From Methanoregula sp. UBA247 (lineage in GTDB: Archaea; Halobacteriota; Methanomicrobia; Methanomicrobiales; Methanospirillaceae): DNA of 19,292 bases. The DNA lies in NCBI GenBank assembly GCA_002495055.1, contig DADR01000042.1, forward strand, positions 86,265 through 105,556, read 5' to 3'. The position numbers and the translations under genes are program-made. Below are positions 6,574 to 13,537 of this stretch, piece by piece. Each line of letters begins with the position of its first letter. Position 1 is the stretch's first letter. The notes beneath the pieces were generated by a model. It did no database searches, had not been told where the DNA came from, and was given only the letters and a program-made list of their open reading frames with translations.

Positions 6574-7740
6574 TCACTTCTTGTTCCTTCTCACGTAAAA
6601 GTACCATCCACCAATACAGGCACCGAGGACAATAACAACTGCGATTATGGGAAAGAGCAGATTTGATCCTCCACTATTCTGTGAGTTAGCAGTCGTGGCT
6701 GAAATTTTTACGTCCTGAACGGAGGTATACAGGTTACCATCTGTATCTTTGTACGAAAGTTGTATCGGGATACTCGAAGTGCTGTTTGCAGAGAATGTCA
6801 CTTCAAAACTTCCGAAATCATCAGGTTTGAGGGCACCAACTACATAGGTTTTATACGGGTCCTGGGGAAGTGCCGGTGAAAGTGAAGTGACCATTACCGT
6901 ATTTGCCGTTTCCAGTCCGGCGTTGTTTACGTCACCGGTGATGTGGTAGATACCCCCTTCAGTTTTTACCTGGACGTTACTGACTACCGGGTTTGCCTGT
7001 TTTTTATCGATTCCAAAGGTTATAGGGAGATACATCCTCTCTTTATGAGGATTATTTCCATTGTTGTATGTTAACGTGAGAATCAGGGGGGTCTCCAGTT
7101 CAGGAGTAATCGTAAAGTTTACCGGTATTTTGGCACCTGAAGCAAGGTTCCCGATGAAGGTTTTTGCCGGAGATACTTCAACTCCCGTGCCGGAAACATC
7201 AAGTATGACGTTCCTTACATCATTCTTCCGGGGATTAGCTACCTGGACGAAAATGGTCTTTTTCTTTCCCTTGGTAAACGCATCAGGTTTGTCGACAATT
7301 GTCAGTTCAAGGGGAGTGTTATCCACCTGTATTACTGCCCGGTAATAAAGGCTGTCTGCATCGCGGAAGCTCAGGGAGAACGTTGGGTAATATGTCCCAT
7401 CCGGCGCATCTGCGGAAACAGAAAAAGTAAACGATTGTCTCTGGAGAGGACCGATATTAGCCGAGGAATCGTAAGGGGAACTTGTAAGTCTGATATCCTT
7501 GTCACCGATGGTTACATGATTTACAACAACACTCTGATCAGAATTTCCATTAGTTACATATACCGTAACGGTACCTGCATCATCGGTGAAAAAAGACCCG
7601 GGATCATAAGTTACATTGGATACATAGACATTGCCAGAGGCAATAATGGACTCCGGTGTCTGGAATGCGGAAACAGCACCAATTCCTGTACTTAAAATCA
7701 GGCAGAGAACGGTGAATTTAATAAATTGTATATTTTTCAT
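6574..7740 (-). CDS. secreted, C-terminally anchored COG1361/CARDB-like protein
   Basis: A 388-residue cell-surface protein. It has an N-terminal signal peptide (about 1-25: MKNIQFIKF then a hydrophobic stretch ending GAVSAF), beta-rich immunoglobulin-like repeats, and a single C-terminal membrane helix (about 360-383) followed by the basic tail RRNKK. This places the bulk outside the cell with the tail in the cytoplasm. The repeats contain phrases typical of CARDB/COG1361 S-layer-type domains, such as VTVYVTNGNSDQSVVVNHV, KTIFVQVANPRKNDVRNVIL and GAKIPVNFTI. The ATG follows the YIP1 stop directly (TAAATG). COG1361 proteins often sit beside MacB-type ABC genes in methanogens; an extracellular adaptor role is inference. 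Confidence 0.85.
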   Translation of the reverse strand: MKNIQFIKFTVLCLILSTGIGAVSAFQTPESIIASGNVYVSNVTYDPGSFFTDDAGTVTVYVTNGNSDQSVVVNHVTIGDKDIRLTSSPYDSSANIGPLQRQSFTFSVSADAPDGTYYPTFSLSFRDADSLYYRAVIQVDNTPLELTIVDKPDAFTKGKKKTIFVQVANPRKNDVRNVILDVSGTGVEVSPAKTFIGNLASGAKIPVNFTITPELETPLILTLTYNNGNNPHKERMYLPITFGIDKKQANPVVSNVQVKTEGGIYHITGDVNNAGLETANTVMVTSLSPALPQDPYKTYVVGALKPDDFGSFEVTFSANSTSSIPIQLSYKDTDGNLYTSVQDVKISATTANSQNSGGSNLLFPIIAVVIVLGACIGGWYFYVRRNKK

Positions 7741-8412
7741 TTAAACCCCTGTCATGGAATAGATAATATAGAGAATGTAAACAACCACCGGAATACCAAC
7801 GCAGAGTGCGGAATCCCTTTCAGAAAGATGTCGGGCATTTCTCACACCAGAGATCCAGATATTTGCACTCCAGAGAAGAAATACAATAGAAATAATTGAA
7901 ATGATCTGCGTCATTTCCATCATTGCAGGATCATGCATCAGGGAATTGACCGCCTCCTGGAGTATCTGGGGGTTTTCCTGGACTGCACTCGCAGCTATTT
8001 GGGGAACAACAACTCTTGGGAGATACTGGATAGCAACAATCACGGTGATTATCGCTCCGAAAATCTGGGGAAGATGGCCATAGCCGGTAAATTCAAGTGT
8101 TCTTTTAAATGACCCACTACCCTTGAATAATGATGACACAAGGTAGAACACTCCTGCCCATATTGCCCAGAAGATCAGGGCCATAATTATTGCACCAAGA
8201 ACAGAAGAAATGGCAATTATTGATTCCATACCGGAAAATAATCCTGCCATCATTTTTCCTGTTGTTCCACTGACTAAATACGCGTATATTGCCGATATCA
8301 TCCCCAGTATAAGTACGATAAGTCCGGGAATTCTCAGACTTTCCTTTTCCGCCATTACATCCTGGAAGAATGCCCCGGGTTTGATAAGAATATCAAAAAG
8401 TGAGTGTTTCAT
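7741..8412 (-). CDS. YIP1 family membrane protein
   Basis: A 223-residue polytopic membrane protein. It begins with the YIP1-type phrase FDILIKPGAFFQDVMAEKESLRIP (6-29), followed by about five hydrophobic segments (near 28-47, 63-95, 113-130, 166-189 and 200-220). The segment FKRTLEFTGYGHLPQIFGAI (102-121) is the conserved loop of YIP1/DUF1282-like archaeal proteins. Function is unknown; in Bacteria and Archaea these proteins often accompany ABC exporters. It is the first gene of the operon, with AAGTGAT near the ATG as a plausible ribosome binding site and a TATA-like element at 8490-8497. Confidence 0.85.
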   Translation of the reverse strand: MKHSLFDILIKPGAFFQDVMAEKESLRIPGLIVLILGMISAIYAYLVSGTTGKMMAGLFSGMESIIAISSVLGAIIMALIFWAIWAGVFYLVSSLFKGSGSFKRTLEFTGYGHLPQIFGAIITVIVAIQYLPRVVVPQIAASAVQENPQILQEAVNSLMHDPAMMEMTQIISIISIVFLLWSANIWISGVRNARHLSERDSALCVGIPVVVYILYIIYSMTGV

Positions 8413-8446
8413 CCCATAATCACTTGTTCCTTGCTTGGATCTTTTT

Positions 8447-8466
8447 GTTGTTACAGGAATAACAAC
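8447..8466. repeat. inverted repeat GTTGTTA-N6-TAACAAC in the YIP1 operon leader
   Basis: A perfect 7-bp inverted repeat with a 6-bp spacer CAGGAA. It lies immediately at the predicted transcription start of the YIP1-ABC operon (TATA 8490-8497, start near 8467). A 20-bp symmetric site in this position could be a repressor operator or a 5'-leader hairpin. Confidence 0.4.
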
Positions 8467-8489
8467 TTCATTACAGATTTTCTCCAGAG

Positions 8490-8497
8490 TATATTAA
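8490..8497 (-). promoter_or_regulatory. TATA-like element of the YIP1-ABC operon
   Basis: Minus-strand TTAATATA lies about 80 bp upstream of the YIP1 ATG, predicting a leader of roughly 55 bases that would contain the GTTGTTA inverted repeat. Confidence 0.4.
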
Positions 8498-8609
8498 TGC
8501 TATTGAAGGCGGAATAAAAACGCAGTATCCTGTATTCAATAACAAGGAATTGATTCTCATGCTCATCGAGGGGGTGCAGGTACAGCATCTCTACACGCGT
8601 GTCCTTTGC

Positions 8610-8625
8610 TATAAGAAAAAACTAT
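8610..8625 (-). terminator. U-tract after the glycine-zipper protein gene
   Basis: Shortly after the stop at 8634 the minus strand reads AGTTTTTTCTTATAG, a U-rich tract fitting archaeal intrinsic termination. It makes the glycine-zipper gene a separate unit from the YIP1 operon downstream. Confidence 0.5.
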
Positions 8626-8633
8626 TGGGGTCT

Positions 8634-9434
8634 TTACCCTGAATTCTGCGCTTCGTCGAGCGCTTCACGTGCTTTATCTACCATGTTCTGGGAAGCGATG
8701 ATTTTAGGTTTTATCGTGGTATAATCTTTCCTGTCGAATGAAGCTTGTGCTTCCTTGTACAGACTTTCCGCACGATCAATCCGTCCCCTGGCTTTTGTGA
8801 CATTGGAGCCTTCGGACTTAGCCATGTCAACTTCTTCCTTTACTGCAAGCACCTGTCCATAGAGATCTTCAAGCATGCCACGAAACTCTTCTTCTCTGGC
8901 TGAATCTTCCTCAAGTTTCTGCCTCCCCCGTTCGCGTATTGCCTCTTTTTCCTCTGCCTGCCCCTGAATTATATATTGCAGTTCATCCTCGACTTCCTTG
9001 ATGGTTTCTGCGAGTATCGCGGAGAAATTGGTACGATTATCTTTTGATTCTTCGTACCCCTCATAGGCGCCATATGCTCCTCCGGCAGCAGCCCCGCCGA
9101 TAACACCGGTAATTGCATCTCCGAGTCCTTCATCCTTTCGCAGCACATTGCCGAGAATACCCCCCAGTCCTGCACCGGTTATCGCACCCATCACCCCTTT
9201 GGAAATCTCTTTTCTCTCACGGTCAACGGTGTACGTGACCTTGACATTCTCATTCTCAACGTTGATATCAAGGCGACCCTGCTCATCTGTATGTTTCACG
9301 TGCATCTGTGCTGTGGTCTCCTGGAGAACCTGGTGTGTGATCTCGGTTCCCTTAAGCGCAAGATGCGACATGAGACGTTCGGTGAAATCGGGATACAGCG
9401 ATGCAACCCCCTGGCTGAAATAAATAAACGGCAT
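8634..9434 (-). CDS. glycine-zipper and coiled-coil protein of unknown function
   Basis: A 266-residue protein with a composite layout. Residues 1-75 are a soluble N-terminal part with no obvious signal peptide. Residues 80-97 (GVMGAITGAGLGGILGNV) and 104-124 (LGDAITGVIGGAAAGGAYGAY) are two glycine-zipper segments, small-residue-rich helices able to insert in or pack against membranes. A charged coiled coil follows (about 142-206). The C-terminal helical pair (about 213-264) has A/Y periodicity (RAESLYKEAQASFDRKDY...MVDKAREALDEA) resembling a TPR-like hairpin. No enzyme motif is seen. A role in membrane association or envelope stress is a guess from glycine-zipper proteins in general. GAGAGAG upstream of the ATG could serve for ribosome binding. 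It is divergent from trpB2. Confidence 0.75.
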   Translation of the reverse strand: MPFIYFSQGVASLYPDFTERLMSHLALKGTEITHQVLQETTAQMHVKHTDEQGRLDINVENENVKVTYTVDRERKEISKGVMGAITGAGLGGILGNVLRKDEGLGDAITGVIGGAAAGGAYGAYEGYEESKDNRTNFSAILAETIKEVEDELQYIIQGQAEEKEAIRERGRQKLEEDSAREEEFRGMLEDLYGQVLAVKEEVDMAKSEGSNVTKARGRIDRAESLYKEAQASFDRKDYTTIKPKIIASQNMVDKAREALDEAQNSG

Positions 9435-9469
9435 GATCTCTCTCGTTTCTTTACTATTCAGGCATCAGG

Positions 9470-9481
9470 GAAATAAATTTC
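9470..9481 (-). promoter_or_regulatory. possible TATA element of the glycine-zipper gene
   Basis: GAAAT-AA-ATTTC is an AT-rich near-palindrome whose minus strand contains AAATTTATTT. It is centred about 40 bp upstream of the ATG at 9434, predicting a short leader that includes the GAGAGAG stretch. Confidence 0.35.
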
Positions 9482-9504
9482 ATGATTTAATTTTCCCTTT
9501 AAGT

Positions 9505-9516
9505 ATCTTCGAAGAT
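9505..9516. repeat. 12-bp perfect palindrome ATCTTCGAAGAT in the divergent promoter region
   Basis: A perfect palindrome midway between the divergent starts of the glycine-zipper gene and trpB2. It is about 70 bp upstream of the first TRP box and about 30 bp upstream of the minus-strand TATA candidate, so it may be an activator or repressor site for the minus-strand gene. Confidence 0.35.
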
Positions 9517-9573
9517 TCCCGTTTGATAAGAAACGAAAATATCTATGTATACTCGTAATCAGGGAACTTCATT

Positions 9574-9602
9574 TTTGTACAATAACGTATATATTTGTAC
9601 AA
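9574..9602 (+). promoter_or_regulatory. tandem TRP-box-like operators around the trpB2 TATA box
   Basis: Two identical copies of TTTGTACAA occur at 9574-9582 and 9594-9602, exactly 20 bp (about two helical turns) apart. Each contains TGTACA, the published consensus TRP box bound by the methanogen repressor TrpY of Methanothermobacter, which controls its trp operon and trpB2. The TATA element (TATATATTT, 9588-9596) lies between the boxes and overlaps the second, so binding would block TBP/TFB access. The TATA-to-ATG distance of about 25 bp predicts a leaderless trpB2 mRNA. Confidence 0.7.
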
Positions 9603-9617
9603 AACAATGAATAATGT

Positions 9618-10976
9618 ATGCAGACAAAAATCCTTCTCGATGAGGAGCAGATGCCAAAAAAATGGTATAATGTTCAGGCGGACCTGAAATCCCCGCTCGA
9701 TCCACCGCTCCATCCCAAAACCCAGAAACCTATCGGTCCTGAGGATCTATCAGCTATCTTCCCCATGGAGCTGATACGGCAGGAAGTTACGACCGATCGT
9801 TATATCGACATTCCGGAAGAAGTGCAGGACGTGCTGCGGCTCTGGAGACCAAGCCCCCTGTACCGTGCCCACCGGCTTGAAAAGTTCTTAAAAACACCGG
9901 CGAAGATTTACTACAAGTGGGAGGGGGTCAGCCCGGCAGGGAGCCATAAACCCAACACTGCGGTCCCTCAGGCGTATTACAACATGAAGGCGGGAATGGA
10001 GAGGATTGCCACTGAGACCGGTGCCGGGCAGTGGGGCTCAGCGCTTGCATTTGCCACCATGCTCTATGATCTGGAGTGCACCGTCTACATGGTTCGGTCA
10101 AGCTACACACAAAAACCCTACCGGAAATCCATGATGCAGGTCTGGGGAGCAGAATGTATCCCGAGCCCGAGCACCAAAACAAATGCCGGCCGGGCAATGC
10201 TTGAAAAAGACCCTGATACCCCGGGAAGTCTGGGTATAGCCATTTCTGAAGCAGTTGAAGACGCGGCAGCCCACAGCAACACGAACTACGCCCTGGGCTC
10301 GGTATTAAACCATGTTTGCCTGCACCAGACCGTGATAGGACTTGAATGCCGCGAACAGCTCGCAATGGTGGACGATTACCCGGACGTGGTGATCGGGTGT
10401 ATTGGCGGAGGGACAAACTTCGCCGGTATCTCGTTCCCGTTTGCCGGAGATAAACTAACCGGAAAACATAAAGACGTGGATCTCGTCGCTGTCGAACCGG
10501 CGTCCTGCCCTACGCTGACGAAAGGATTGTTCACGTATGACCTGGCCGATGAAGCTGGTTACACCCCGCTCCTCAAGATGTTCACGCTCGGGCATGATTT
10601 TGTGCCCCCTTCCATACATGCAGGAGGGCTCCGCTATCATGGTGATTCGCCGATTGTATCCCGGCTTGTATATGATGGGGTTATGAGGGCTGTATCTTAC
10701 CACCAGAATGAGGTTTTTGAAGCTGCGAAGATGTTTGCCCGATCGGAAGGCATTATTGTCGCTCCCGAAACATCACATGCAGTAAAATCCGCAATCGATG
10801 AGGCACTCAAATGCAAAAAGACCGGGGAAGAAAAAACGATCCTGTTCAATTGCTCCGGCCATGGCAATTTCGATATGTCGGCGTATGATGCGTACTATGC
10901 TGGCAGCCTGGTGGACTACGAATACCCGGATGAGCTGATCAAGGAGTCACTTGCCCGGATACCAAAAATTTCCTGA
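9618..10976 (+). CDS. trpB2: tryptophan synthase beta chain-like protein, TrpB2 type
   Basis: A 452-residue PLP enzyme joining indole and serine to tryptophan, in salvage or without TrpA. Key sites: the PLP lysine K111 in AGSHKPNTA, catalytic-type E133 in TETGAGQWG, the phosphate loop GCIGGGTNF (260-268), E377 in SEGIIVAPETSHA, and S413 in NCSGHGNFD. The long N-terminal section (1-75), GAGQWG in place of the GAGQHG of TrpB1, and QVWGAEC mark TrpB2 rather than the TrpA-dependent TrpB1. No trpA is adjacent, which fits. The ATG at 9618 has no Shine-Dalgarno and sits about 25 bp from the TATA box, so a leaderless message is expected; nearby ATGs at 9607 and 9614 are out of frame. The TRP-box pair upstream argues for control by tryptophan status. 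Confidence 0.95.
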   Translation: MQTKILLDEEQMPKKWYNVQADLKSPLDPPLHPKTQKPIGPEDLSAIFPMELIRQEVTTDRYIDIPEEVQDVLRLWRPSPLYRAHRLEKFLKTPAKIYYKWEGVSPAGSHKPNTAVPQAYYNMKAGMERIATETGAGQWGSALAFATMLYDLECTVYMVRSSYTQKPYRKSMMQVWGAECIPSPSTKTNAGRAMLEKDPDTPGSLGIAISEAVEDAAAHSNTNYALGSVLNHVCLHQTVIGLECREQLAMVDDYPDVVIGCIGGGTNFAGISFPFAGDKLTGKHKDVDLVAVEPASCPTLTKGLFTYDLADEAGYTPLLKMFTLGHDFVPPSIHAGGLRYHGDSPIVSRLVYDGVMRAVSYHQNEVFEAAKMFARSEGIIVAPETSHAVKSAIDEALKCKKTGEEKTILFNCSGHGNFDMSAYDAYYAGSLVDYEYPDELIKESLARIPKIS

Positions 10977-10987
10977 AATTCTTTTTT

Positions 10988-12088
10988 ATGATGCGCATCG
11001 GTTTTCTCATAAACCCTGTTGCTGGTATGGGTGGGGCAGTGGGGCTCAAGGGAACCGATGGCAAGGTGGAGGAAGCCCGTCGTCGCGGGGCACTACCCCT
11101 TGCAAAAAACCGGGCACGTATCACGCTTGCCCTGCTCGCACAAAATAAAAATCTTGAATTTGTTACCTGTTCTGGTATAATGGGCGAGGACACGTTGAGG
11201 GAAACCGGAATACTGCATTATCAGGTACTCTATATTCTTGATGGCGAAAGCAGTGCACAGGATACCCGGCGGGCAGCACAAATGTTCCTGAAGACCGGTG
11301 TTGACCTGATCCTTTTTTGTGGTGGTGATGGGACAGCCAGGGACATCTTTGATGCGGTGGGCAGGGAGGTGCCAGTACTCGGGATACCAGCAGGAGTGAA
11401 GATGTACTCTGCCGTGTTTGCGATTGATCCGGTAACCGCCGCAGAACTTGTTGTGGGATATGAGACACAACCCCTTCGGGACTCTGAAGTGATGGATGTG
11501 GACGAAGAAGCATACCGGTCAGGAGAATTGAAAACCCGGTTATATGGTATTGCCCGCACCCCGGCTCTGGCTGGGAAGATCCAGTCCTCCAAGCAAGTGT
11601 ATGAAGAAGGGGACGAAGAACGTGCAAAGGGAGAAATTGCCCGTTTCATTCACGAGATCATGATCCCGGATGTAGTATATATTCTCGGAGCGGGGACGAC
11701 TACCGAATCCATTGCCTCCAAAAAGGGTGTGAAAAAAACCCTGCTGGGTGTCGATGCGATAAAGAACGGGGAGATAGTTGCCACGGATATTAACGAAAAA
11801 ACACTCTGGACTCTGCTTGAGCAGGAGCAGGAGGCAAAAATAATCCTCAGCCCTATCGGTGCACAGGGTTTTATTCTTGGACGAGGCAACCAGCAAATCA
11901 GTGCCCGCGTCGTGCGACGGGTGGGGATTGGTAACATTATTCTTGTCGCCACACCGCACAAACTTCGGGAAACACCGGTCTTCTACGTGGACTCCGGGGA
12001 TCCGGTGCTTGATAAGGAATTTGGCGATTCAGTGCTTGTGGTTTCCGGCTATCGTATGGCACAACGGAAAAAAATCCACCAGTCCTGA
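10988..12088 (+). CDS. ATP-NAD/AcoX kinase family protein
   Basis: A 366-residue cytosolic protein of the predicted polyphosphate/ATP-dependent NAD kinase group (COG3199). It opens with the nucleotide-binding IGFLINPVAGMGG (4-16) and carries the NAD-kinase signature CGGDGTARD (111-119) and the GIPAGVKMYSAVFA block (132-145). A later glycine-threonine loop GAGTTTESI and a C-terminal PIGAQGFILGRGNQQ segment are also typical. It likely phosphorylates NAD or a related nucleotide, but members of the AcoX branch have uncertain substrates. The start is 11 bases after the trpB2 stop on the same strand, so the two are probably co-transcribed. ATG codons at 10988 and 10991 are both possible and no Shine-Dalgarno is evident. 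Confidence 0.9.
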   Translation: MMRIGFLINPVAGMGGAVGLKGTDGKVEEARRRGALPLAKNRARITLALLAQNKNLEFVTCSGIMGEDTLRETGILHYQVLYILDGESSAQDTRRAAQMFLKTGVDLILFCGGDGTARDIFDAVGREVPVLGIPAGVKMYSAVFAIDPVTAAELVVGYETQPLRDSEVMDVDEEAYRSGELKTRLYGIARTPALAGKIQSSKQVYEEGDEERAKGEIARFIHEIMIPDVVYILGAGTTTESIASKKGVKKTLLGVDAIKNGEIVATDINEKTLWTLLEQEQEAKIILSPIGAQGFILGRGNQQISARVVRRVGIGNIILVATPHKLRETPVFYVDSGDPVLDKEFGDSVLVVSGYRMAQRKKIHQS

Positions 12089-12100
12089 TAAACGACAGGA

Positions 12101-12147
12101 TCGGTGAATACCCTTCGGGGAACAGTTCCTTTCGCAGTATTCACTGC
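12101..12147. terminator. nested hairpin between convergent genes, possible bidirectional terminator
   Basis: GTGAATAC (12104-12111) pairs perfectly with GTATTCAC (12137-12144), extended by a G-U and a C-G pair. Inside lies CCC-TTCG-GGG (12111-12120), a very stable UUCG tetraloop hairpin sharing one base with the outer stem, next to the symmetric GGAACAGTTCC. It sits between the plus-strand kinase-like gene and the minus-strand transporter, and T-rich runs flank it on both strands toward 12206. Confidence 0.45.
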
Positions 12148-12206
12148 ATCAGACAATATCAATATTTTACTACCATTCATTTTGTATTAAGAAAAAAGGT
12201 TCAGTT

Positions 12207-13463
12207 TTAATGCGCTTTCGGTGGCTTCAGCATCGCAAACGCGATGACAAACCCTGTCACCGCAAGAACCATCACGTAGGGAAAGACTCCGAGATATGAT
12301 CCAGTTGTTGTCTTGATGAACCCGGCGAGCTGGGGCCCGGCAATGGCTCCGGCACCATAGGCGAGGAAGAGGACGCCGTAACACCGCGGATAATCGCATG
12401 TCCCGAAATAAGAGCCGGTAGCGGTCGGAGCGATTGCAAGCCATCCCCCGAGACAACCCCAGAGAACGACAAATGCGAGGAGATATACCGGTACGGTGGG
12501 CATCTGCCACATGAGGAGGGATACCAGGGCGATCAGGATAAAGGACACCATGGCTGTATTACGGGGAGTCAGTTTATCGGTGAGAACACCAAAAACCGGT
12601 CTCCCGAACCCGTTGAAGATCGCAAAGACACCGACAAGGACCGTTGCGAGTCCCGCTTCTATTCCGATATCTGAACCTAATGGTTTAGCGATACCTACCG
12701 CCATAAGACCAGCGAGACACCCGATAAAGTAACATGCCCAGAGTGCATAGAACGATGTCGTTGTAAGCATCTCCTCGCGTCTGAATTCGCAGGTAGCTGC
12801 CTGGCCGGCAACCGGTGCCGGGGGCGTCCACCCGACAGGTTTCCACCCGGCCTGTGGGAATTTCAACGGCAAGGCCAACAGGATGGTCAGGATAACGAAT
12901 GCGATTCCGAAGATCCTGAATGTTGTCATTACCCCATACGATACTATCAGGTATCCTGCGATATTTGCTGTGAAGAACGCGGAGAATCCGAACCCGAGCA
13001 GTGTCAGGCCAACTGCGAGACCCCGGTGGTCGGGGAACCAGCGTGCGGCAACCGCAACCGGCACACCATAGGCAATACCGACACCAATTCCTCCAATCAC
13101 TCCATAGAGCACGTAGAGCATCGGCACTGACGTAGCAAATGAAGCCATGAGCCAGCCGAGACCTGTCAGAATTCCCCCGACTATGGTTATGTTTCTCGGA
13201 CCGTACTTCTCAATGTATTTTCCGGCGAACGGCATGGTTATTGCGAAGAACGCAAGGAATACCGAGAACGGCAGGAGGACATCGCTTGCCGTTACGGCCT
13301 GATTAAGGGTCTTTGTGAAATAACTGGTGAGCGGTGTTACGAACACGCTCCATGAGTAAATCGTACCGAGACACAGGTTGATGAGCATCCCGAAAATTAT
13401 CAGGCCCCAGCGTCCTTTCTCCGCTTCCATCCCCATGATTGTTTCACGTAAATTTCCCTTCAT
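12207..13463 (-). CDS. MFS transporter, OFA (oxalate/formate antiporter) family
   Basis: A 418-residue secondary transporter with twelve predicted membrane helices. OFA hallmarks are LCLGTIYSWSVFVTPL near the N-terminus, GGIGVGIAYGVPVAVAARWFPDHRGLAVGL in the first half, and FAIFNGFGRPVFGVLTDKLTPRN after the central loop. The middle hydrophilic loop (PVGWTPPAPVAGQAATCEFRREEML) is typical in position. Family members carry small carboxylates; position directly downstream of acetyl-CoA synthetase on the same strand suggests acetate or another monocarboxylate. The ATG at 13463 has GAAGG about five bases upstream; ATGs at 13436 and 13430 are alternatives. The 74-bp gap to acs allows co-transcription. 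A T6 tract (minus strand) follows the stop. Confidence 0.9.
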   Translation of the reverse strand: MKGNLRETIMGMEAEKGRWGLIIFGMLINLCLGTIYSWSVFVTPLTSYFTKTLNQAVTASDVLLPFSVFLAFFAITMPFAGKYIEKYGPRNITIVGGILTGLGWLMASFATSVPMLYVLYGVIGGIGVGIAYGVPVAVAARWFPDHRGLAVGLTLLGFGFSAFFTANIAGYLIVSYGVMTTFRIFGIAFVILTILLALPLKFPQAGWKPVGWTPPAPVAGQAATCEFRREEMLTTTSFYALWACYFIGCLAGLMAVGIAKPLGSDIGIEAGLATVLVGVFAIFNGFGRPVFGVLTDKLTPRNTAMVSFILIALVSLLMWQMPTVPVYLLAFVVLWGCLGGWLAIAPTATGSYFGTCDYPRCYGVLFLAYGAGAIAGPQLAGFIKTTTGSYLGVFPYVMVLAVTGFVIAFAMLKPPKAH

Positions 13464-13537
13464 AGTACCTTCTCTATCAGAATCCTAATGATCGTCTCTC
13501 CCACCAATCTCCAGCTGGTACAATAACCGAAGGAATG

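Noticed and set aside
9618..10976. Annotation as the ordinary TrpB1 partner of TrpA
   Set aside because: GAGQWG rather than GAGQHG, the longer N-terminus and no adjacent trpA favour TrpB2.
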